From positions 1-47,869 of the forward strand of contig VGGL01000008.1 in the NCBI GenBank assembly GCA_016868575.1: DNA of 47,869 nt, in the 5' to 3' direction. This DNA comes from Bacteroidota bacterium. Lineage in GTDB: Bacteria; Bacteroidota; Bacteroidia; Bacteroidales; FEN-979. The position numbers were made by a program, and so were the translations under genes. The notes below the pieces were generated by a model that was not told where the DNA came from, ran no database searches, and saw only the letters and a program-made list of their open reading frames with translations. Shown in pieces: positions 41,040 through 47,869 of this stretch. How positions within the stretch are numbered: the first letter of the stretch is position 1; every line of letters starts with the position of its first letter.

Positions 41040-42731
41040 CTATGGTTTTAAAATGACTTTTCCTGATATTAAATATTCCGGATATTGTAACATATACAAA
41101 TACAGCCCCTCCGGTAAGCTAAGAGTATTCCATCTATATGAGGTGATGTTTTCTGAAAGCGGTATTCGGGCAACAGGTTCTCCAAAGGCATTGTATATTT
41201 CAATGTTAGCCTTACCTGATTGAAACGGATGCTTCAGAACAAAAGTTACCTGGTCTCCGGCTGGATTTGGGAAGACTTCGATGGGATTTTCACTATTTCT
41301 TTCAACTTCCTGAAATGACGTTGTCAGATCTGTTGCACAAACCAGCCAGACATCTAATTGTCCATGCTTTCCGCACATGACATCACCGGAACCATCCAGC
41401 GAACGGGTACCTCCGACTAATATAAGTTTCCCGGGTTCTACTTCAAGGAGATCTTCAAAACCATCTTCAAGAAACCCGCCAATGCATTGCTGCCATAATA
41501 AATCGCCGGAAGGACTTATTTTTATAAGCCAGGCATCGTGGATAACACCACCCGCAGGGGAATGGTTCCCTGAAACGTCTCCATTATTTGAGGTAGTAAT
41601 TGATCCGATATAATAATTCCCATCCATAGAGGGTTTAATAAAAGAAGAAGATTCAAAATATATCCCTCCGTAGCACTTCTGCCATTGCATATTGCCAACA
41701 GAATCAATCTTCACAACCCAGACATCACAATCGCCATGGTTTCCGGTAACATCCCCATCATATGATCTGGTTCCTCCTGTTAAAATATAACCATCATCCT
41801 CAGTGAATGCAATATCACTAAACCCATCACTAAGTGATCCGCCATAGCAGTTTTGCCATTGGATATTTCCGGTAGAGTCCAGCTTCACAACCCAGGCATC
41901 ATAATCGTCATGATAACTACAATTAACATCTCCATCATTTCGGTGGATGCTCCCGGCAGCAATATAGCCCTTGTCATAAGTCTCTTTTATAGAACAAGAT
42001 GCATCAACCGAACTGCTTCCCAGGCAGGTTTCCCATTCAAGGTTGAGGTTTTTATCCAGTTTCACTACCCAGAAGTCTTCCAGCCCATGGTTGTTTGAAA
42101 CATCACCATCAAGAGAATTTGAAGTACCACCAAGAATATATCCAGAATCTGAAGTCATCATGAAATTACCCTCAGTTTCTTTGTAGGATCCCCCATAGCA
42201 ATGCTGCCAGAGTTGATTGCCAATACTGTCAATCCTTCCTATCCAATAGTCTCCATCTCCGTGGTTCCCGGAGATGTTCCCATTATATGAATAGGTGCCT
42301 CCGAAAATGACAAATTCATTATTGGATTTTGGGAGAACATAAGAATCGTATTCATCGATGCTTCCTCCATAGCATTTTGAGAATAGATAGTTCCCCATGC
42401 TATCCGTCCAGACAAGCCAGAAATCCCCCCCCCCGTGATATCCAGTAACTTGCCCGTCGTTTGAATAAGTTGATCCGGAGATAAGAATCCCTGCAGAAGT
42501 TTTAATCAAGCGATCACCTCCTTCCCAATCACTGCCACCATAACACTGTTGCCATTCAAAAACAACAGGTTGGGATTGTCCCTTTGAACGCAACATTGGA
42601 AAAAGAAATATCAAGGATATTATAAGTACTCTTGTCCAAAGGAGTGTAATAAATAACAGGGAAGCTCCCCTGGACTTTTCCAGGGGAGCTCTGAAGGCCA
42701 GAAAATCAATGTACAACGGCAACCTTTCCAT
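41040..42731 (-). CDS. T9SS cargo protein of about 58-residue Gly/Asp repeats
   Basis: Seven tandem units of about 57 residues, each like GDVTGNHGDxDxWVVKIDSVGNMQWQKCYGGS, fill the centre. They are followed by a T9SS domain (IEVFPNPAGDQVTFVLKHPF to SGKVILKP). The N-terminus is uncertain. A good signal peptide (LLFITLLWTRVLIISLIFLFP) has no ATG just before it, and the in-frame ATGs (42731, 42749, 42812) lie in or near the preceding gene. A strong terminator hairpin (42663-42690) would also be inside the coding sequence if they were used. The initiation codon may be altered or non-ATG. Confidence 0.75.
   Translation of the reverse strand: MERLPLYIDFLAFRAPLEKSRGASLLFITLLWTRVLIISLIFLFPMLRSKGQSQPVVFEWQQCYGGSDWEGGDRLIKTSAGILISGSTYSNDGQVTGYHGGGDFWLVWTDSMGNYLFSKCYGGSIDEYDSYVLPKSNNEFVIFGGTYSYNGNISGNHGDGDYWIGRIDSIGNQLWQHCYGGSYKETEGNFMMTSDSGYILGGTSNSLDGDVSNNHGLEDFWVVKLDKNLNLEWETCLGSSSVDASCSIKETYDKGYIAAGSIHRNDGDVNCSYHDDYDAWVVKLDSTGNIQWQNCYGGSLSDGFSDIAFTEDDGYILTGGTRSYDGDVTGNHGDCDVWVVKIDSVGNMQWQKCYGGIYFESSSFIKPSMDGNYYIGSITTSNNGDVSGNHSPAGGVIHDAWLIKISPSGDLLWQQCIGGFLEDGFEDLLEVEPGKLILVGGTRSLDGSGDVMCGKHGQLDVWLVCATDLTTSFQEVERNSENPIEVFPNPAGDQVTFVLKHPFQSGKANIEIYNAFGEPVARIPLSENITSYRWNTLSLPEGLYLYMLQYPEYLISGKVILKP
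42663..42690 (-). terminator. Strong terminator hairpin after the giant T9SS gene
   Basis: AGCTCCCCTGGA and TCCAGGGGAGCT form a perfect 12-bp stem with a 4-nt loop, 15 bp after the stop codon at 42706. The downstream T-run on the minus strand is weak (TTATTTATT after 9 nt). Confidence 0.75.
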
Positions 42732-45700
42732 TGGCAGAGTATTTTCCATTATGGAGCGAATAAAAGTACATTCCCGGGGAAACAGTCCTGGTATCCCAGA
42801 GCGCTTCCCCATCTTGATTGTTTACTGGAAATGATGTGATCATGTTTCCATTCAGATCGGTAATGCGAAGATACGCATTTTCCGGCGGAGTTGGCAACCG
42901 ATAATAAAATGCCGTCCATTCAACAGCCGGATTATTCAAGACAGTGACCTTGGGTTCAAAGACTTTGTTCAATAATGCCGGGATACTGATCGGTTCACTC
43001 TTGAATCCACTGTCGGGAACTGAGGGACAATCATGGTGTGTATAATAATAGGCAAAATCAAGGATATTGATCGCCTGCAACCGTGCCAGCCCCTCGCTGT
43101 ATTCAGTGATCTCCTCAAGCGTAGCCAGATCATCCTGAGAAAGTTGGAAAAGGTTTTTATTCTCAGTGATCCATGTCGCCTGCAATGACTTGAGCTGGGA
43201 ATAATAACCATACTCTTCCATCTCATCCTCAGTCATGGGATAGAGCATGGGTACCAATTCAAGCAGCGTCAATGCAGAATTAGCATTTCCTTCTTGCAAC
43301 CATGAGTCAATGATCATATTATCCGCAGCAACATTGCCCAGGTTATCGAGCCAGTTACGAAGCAATTCCCTGTCCGGAAGCGTATCGAGCAGCATATCCC
43401 GCAGAATAGCTGCTGCTGCCTGTGTTTTTCCGGAACTATACCCGGCCATTTGTCTCAGCAAGGTAGTTTTTGCGGTTGTATCGAAGGCAATGATCCTTAA
43501 CAAATCGATCATATATGGAGGGAAGGGCGGTACACGCTGCTCAAGATGTTCGATCAGTTCCTCATTCCTCAACTCATCCGGATTGGCTGAGAGGATCTCA
43601 AAGATGATCGCATCGGGAAGAACTTCATACCGGTCGGCTGTTTCCTTCAGGATTTCAGATGACAGATGAGGCGACATCCCAAGGAGTTCATCTCGCAGGA
43701 TCATGGCTTCGCTTGGGGTACTGGAGGAAATAATGGCTGAAGCTGCTGCCGAATTTCCTCCATCTTCAAGGATCTCATAAATGTTTGCTGCATTGGTCAG
43801 CGCCATCGTGTTGTCCATGTACTGCTGCTCGCAGGCCATTATCTGACCTGTATTGAGCTTGAGTGTCTGGCTTCCTCCTCCAGGATAATGAGAAATACAG
43901 AAGTTTTCATTCGAAGTCGGCACAAGCGAAAGGTTATAGTACTCCAATGGTTTTTCGCCGGGCACGCCCGGGCTACCGGAGTTTTGCGAATTGTACACAT
44001 AATCAATAGGTTCTGATTGATTGTAAAAATCACCAAATTGATTCGCTGTTTCATGAGAAAAAACATTTCCTGCAGGACTTGAAGAAGATCCCTGAAATCT
44101 TGCAATACCCTTTCCTGTGACAAAGAAATCATAAGCGCCAGTCTCTGAATTCTCATTACATATATAGCATAATCCATCAGATGGAGGATCATGTTGTCTA
44201 TTTCTCCACTCAGATTGATTTCCAACAGATGTTCCATTGAAATAGTTCTTATAGATTTCATTGTGATACACCCACCCATCTTTTGATCCAACGGTCCTAA
44301 TCCCGATGGCATATACATCAACCGGGTAATTGGTGGATTTTGTGAAGGTGTTTTCTTCCACAGCATAGCCGTTGCATTGGTTGAGTTCAATTCCAACTCC
44401 TGTAAGGTTTGGGCATGTGGAGTTTGGCCCAATGTCGAAAGTATTGTGTATCAAACGTGCATACCACAGCGCAGAAATCTTTATCCCGATGCTGTTATCG
44501 GTAAAAGAAGCATCGCTCACATGAATTGCCTGAACGGAGGCAGCATCCAGGGCGGCAATTGCCGTATTCAGACCGTGGAAGGAAGAATTTATCCAGGAAC
44601 CCTGCGGACAAGGAGAGGTTGTGCTGTTGCAATGCGATAGTACACTGTAATTTGCATCAATACTGTAAATTCCATAGCCACGGTTCAGGTTATCGGTATA
44701 GGGTATATTGTTTGTGAAACCGCATCCTTTTATCCTAACCCCTTCAACATCCCACATGGTAATGTGTGCATACAATGGCTGACTTTCGCCGCCGATGTAT
44801 TCATTGTCAACAATGAACTGGCAATTGGTCATTGAACTGAGGTTACTTCTGGTGTGAAGAGTATCCGGGAAGAAATTATGGTACGACATGAATCCTACGG
44901 CTCGCCGGCTATTGAGGAATGTTGAGTTGGAAGCAATCAGTATGCCTCCCATGGAGTTCCAGTCATCCGGATGCCAAAGCGTTACGGCATTATAGGCGTT
45001 CTCAATCACACTGCCGTTTTTCATTTCAAGAATCCCCTGGGCGCATTGTCCGTTGATGGTAAACTGATGTTCCGCTTTATTTCCCCAGACTTCAATACCA
45101 TGCCACCATTCCGATGGACAATAATTGGTGACCGTTGCATTATCAAGGATCAACTTCCCGCCGGGTTTGATAATGATTTTGGTGTTGCTGAACATAGATA
45201 CAACGCAATTTAATATGGTCAGAACGGCGTCATCAGCGACTTCAACATTACCATATTCTGTCCGATTCGTATTCCAAGTCGTTGACTGGGATATCACCAG
45301 TGGGCTTTCGGCAGGTAGAACCGGACCAATTGTTATATTATCCAGAGCTATTTCGGATCTTCCATTGATGCTGTCAGTTTTCGCAATAAAACGAAGCTTA
45401 TTCACTGTTGAAGGAAATCTAATAACTTGTCTATGCCAGATATCTCCCTGATTTCCTTCAATACTCCATACAGAATCCCATGTCATTCCTCCGTTAATAC
45501 TTGTTTGGACCTCAAGCTTTGCCAAAAAATCAGTCCATCCCCAATCATCTGTATATTGGTGATAGTAGAATTCAATCTGACTTTCACAGAACCTTGATAG
45601 ATCAATTGGTGGACTTTCTAAAGTATATTGTTTGTTTGGATAGCATTCATCACAGGAGGAATGGACATAGATGTAAAAATCACCATTCTGAGCTGAGAGA

Positions 45701-47447
45701 GGTCCAGTATTAAAACCCAATCCCCGTAATATTGATGGGCCGGTATGACGCCACCAATCCCTGTCATCATATCCAACCTGAGCCCAGTTATCCCACGTCT
45801 TTTCGAAACTTGCATTGTAAGAATTAATCACTCTGCAAAATCCTTTTGAGTTTTTTTGTCCAAGACCGGGATTTGAATCGTCTCCATCGGGTTCAGCCGG
45901 GTAAGGCGGACAATGCGCTGGTTTTTCACCAATGCCCCAGAAGTAGTAACTATCCCCATCTTTGTCAAAGCAATTAATATCTGCGGATGTTCGATTCAAA
46001 CTAAATATCAAAGGATCGACAACTTGAATTTTTTTGGGTTGTTCATCATTAAAATGGATCATGTATTGAAAACCCTTGTCGGTTGTAGGATCATCTTTAC
46101 CAAGTGATTGTTTATAAATAAAATAGGTAACCCCAAGATATTCAGTTGGAATAACTGCATTTCCTATCGACCTATCATCTTCATCGATAACATCCCAGCC
46201 TGCAAGTACCATTGAATGACCTGAATAATTCGGAGGATAAAACTTGTGGGAATTCGTATTTACCGGTCCATATTGTATCAGGTATTGTTGCAATTCCTCT
46301 TGAGTAGGGTTCGAGTATCTATGATAACTCTGGATACTTATCTTTTCTTGGGGATTTGGACAAAGAGTACTGCAATGTTGAGTTGAAGTGTCTCCAAAAT
46401 ACGGCAAACATTCCTCATTAGGGATACCCATATCTCTAAACAGGATGAATGTAGAATCAGAGATATAAGGAGTAGCACGCCCATAGTAACACACTGTTCT
46501 TTGCTCAGAGAGATCAATATTAATATGCTCATTGTAGTATAGATTAGTGAGCGCTTCAATCTGGGCGGTTGGGCCAAAAATCCAGCAAGTTCCGGCAATT
46601 TTGTTTATGCCACCCATCAATGTACATTCTGTTGGATCAATATTGCAAAGAAAATCATCTCCGACCAGACAACCGGATTGACAAACAGGTTTTGTCATCC
46701 ATCCTGTGTGACATTCCAGATCACCATCAAAATATGGAGAGGAAGGATCATTGGCGCCGTGACGGTTTCTCCAGTCGAAATTGTCAACATAGCCATAATG
46801 AACTGGTTGTCCCACCTTAGTAGGATTCCGGGATGAATAAATGCCATTTTTATAGTATTCAAGACCATTAAGCAAGTATTTATCTCCCCACAGTTTCTTT
46901 TTATTGGAATAAAACAAGCGTGACTGGTTTGTATGGTCTGCTCTCCAGATGAGTCTTTCTTTTTGGATATATTGGGATATTTTATCCACTTTCATACTAT
47001 CCATGGAAAATTTATACTGTCTCTGAAGCTCATTTGCACTGATTTGAGATATATCGCCCCATGCAATAGTGTTCAATGTCAATGAAGCATCATTGATCTG
47101 GATGATCAGGCTTTCGGGAACAAATCCGGTAAAAAAGCAAGTTTCATCACATACATAGGTAAAGTCAAAGGTGTTTGTGTCGGCTATCATAAGATATGAT
47201 TCAAAAACCATGAATTCTTCATTCTGATTTCCGAGAAGAATAACCCTAACCAGAGAAGAATCTGAATTCAATACAACACTTCCACTGATGGATAGTCCGG
47301 TTGCAGTGTCACCGGCAAAGGGATGCAAAATTGTATCACGAGAAATGAATTATTAATGAGAATCTGATGATTAAAGTTGGGTTGTTGGGCAAAATTTGGG
47401 CTGATAAGAAACATCAGCAAAACGATAAGGCAACTTATTTTTTTCAT
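42706..47447 (-). CDS. Giant T9SS protein with papain-like and beta-helix domains, frameshifted signal peptide
   Basis: The main frame (47328-42706, 1,540 residues) has no signal peptide. A typical one, MKKISCLIVLLMFLISPNFAQQ, lies in another frame from ATG 47447, so one indel near 47330-47370 probably splits the gene. Order: about 180 residues unknown; a C1A papain-like domain with FDWRNRHG, catalytic C248 (AGTCWIFGP) and H371 (SGHSMVLAGWDV); a MAM-like domain (about 500-680, YNASFEKTWDNW to ALDNITIG); a beta-helix region (about 690-1100); a helical region; a T9SS domain (NNPAVEWTAFYYRL to GKVAVVH). Gln before Cys is Asn, and KNSWG is KQSLG. Confidence 0.8.
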
Positions 47448-47558
47448 ATACGGTTGATTTTTTGATTAATAATTTTAAAAAAGGCGCAGAAGAAAAATCA
47501 AGAACTTAAGGAGGTACTTTTCTCTTACATGAGCCTATTCCGGGTCGGCGCGAATTAT

Positions 47559-47592
<34 letters not shown>

Positions 47593-47816
47593 GGAAATGG
47601 CGAAATGGTGAATAGGTAAAATGGTGAAAATTTGGGAATGTGAGGATTTGCGGATTCGAGAATGCGGGAATATGGGAATATGCGAATCCGGGAATGGGGG
47701 AATGAAGTTCATTCGCATATCCGCATATTCGCATATTCGTCATCCGCATTTTAAAGAAATTTGAACTATACCGAATCGGAACAGGTTTGCAAATTTAATA
47801 CTGCTGTTCCTCTCGG

Positions 47817-47869
47817 TATAACTCATTCTAAGCAGCTTTGCAATTGCAAACCTGCCAAGAATGAGTATA
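47817..47869. repeat. Long imperfect palindrome at the window edge
   Basis: Arms of 27 and 26 bp meet at 47843/47844: CTCATTCT pairs with AGAATGAG, GCAG with CTGC, and TTTGCAA with TTGCAAA, separated by short mismatches. It continues to the last base, so its full extent is unknown. Confidence 0.8.

Overview
The window looks like a chromosomal segment of an anaerobic member of the Bacteroidota, probably an uncultured Bacteroidales-like fermenter. Three things point there. Promoters match the Bacteroidota -7 element TAnnTTTG. Many large secreted proteins end in a type IX secretion (T9SS) sorting domain with the FPNPA signature. Repeat-rich intergenic spacers of a kind seen in environmental Bacteroidota recur throughout. 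No rRNA, tRNA, CRISPR array or insertion-sequence transposase was recognised.

Region 1 (1-5.8 kb): the 3' part of a YgeW-type carbamoyltransferase, an ECF sigma factor with a small conserved peptide gene, then a minus-strand run rex, ribF, an MBL-fold hydrolase, trmD and rplS.

Region 2 (5.8-16.1 kb): an [FeFe]-hydrogenase locus. The catalytic operon hydC-hydB-hydA, a NADH-linked trimeric enzyme, is intact and runs on the minus strand. Every large sensory or signalling gene around it is gutted. A group-C sensory hydrogenase (HydS-like) lacks its H-cluster domain, a SpoIIE-type phosphatase lacks its middle, a ferredoxin-histidine kinase lacks its middle, and a second kinase is an 84-codon relic. 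Only the single-domain response regulator and rex survive. A Rex-type operator lies between the divergent hyd promoters. An AT-rich type IIG restriction-modification gene with a small partner sits between hydA and the kinase/rex part of the locus.

Region 3 (16.2-37 kb): metabolic and RNA genes: a 5'-nucleotidase, a DUF1338 protein, lipoate ligase, a fused LeuC-LeuD dehydratase with a repeat-derived linker, an isocitrate/isopropylmalate dehydrogenase, CCA-adding enzyme, a pRiA4b-ORF3-like protein, miaA and two metallopeptidases. Inserted among them is an AT-rich operon of a P-loop ATPase plus a protein with ten near-identical 40-residue TPR units. It is followed 10 bp later by an HD-domain gene. 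This is the best candidate here for an undescribed sensor or defence-type system.

Region 4 (37.2-47.4 kb): five consecutive minus-strand genes for T9SS cargo: beta-sandwich, propeller-like, leucine-rich and repeat proteins, and a 1,540-residue protein with a papain-like domain, a MAM-like domain and a right-handed beta-helix-like region. The last 420 bp are non-coding and hold a CT microsatellite, low-complexity repeats and a long palindrome that reaches the window edge.
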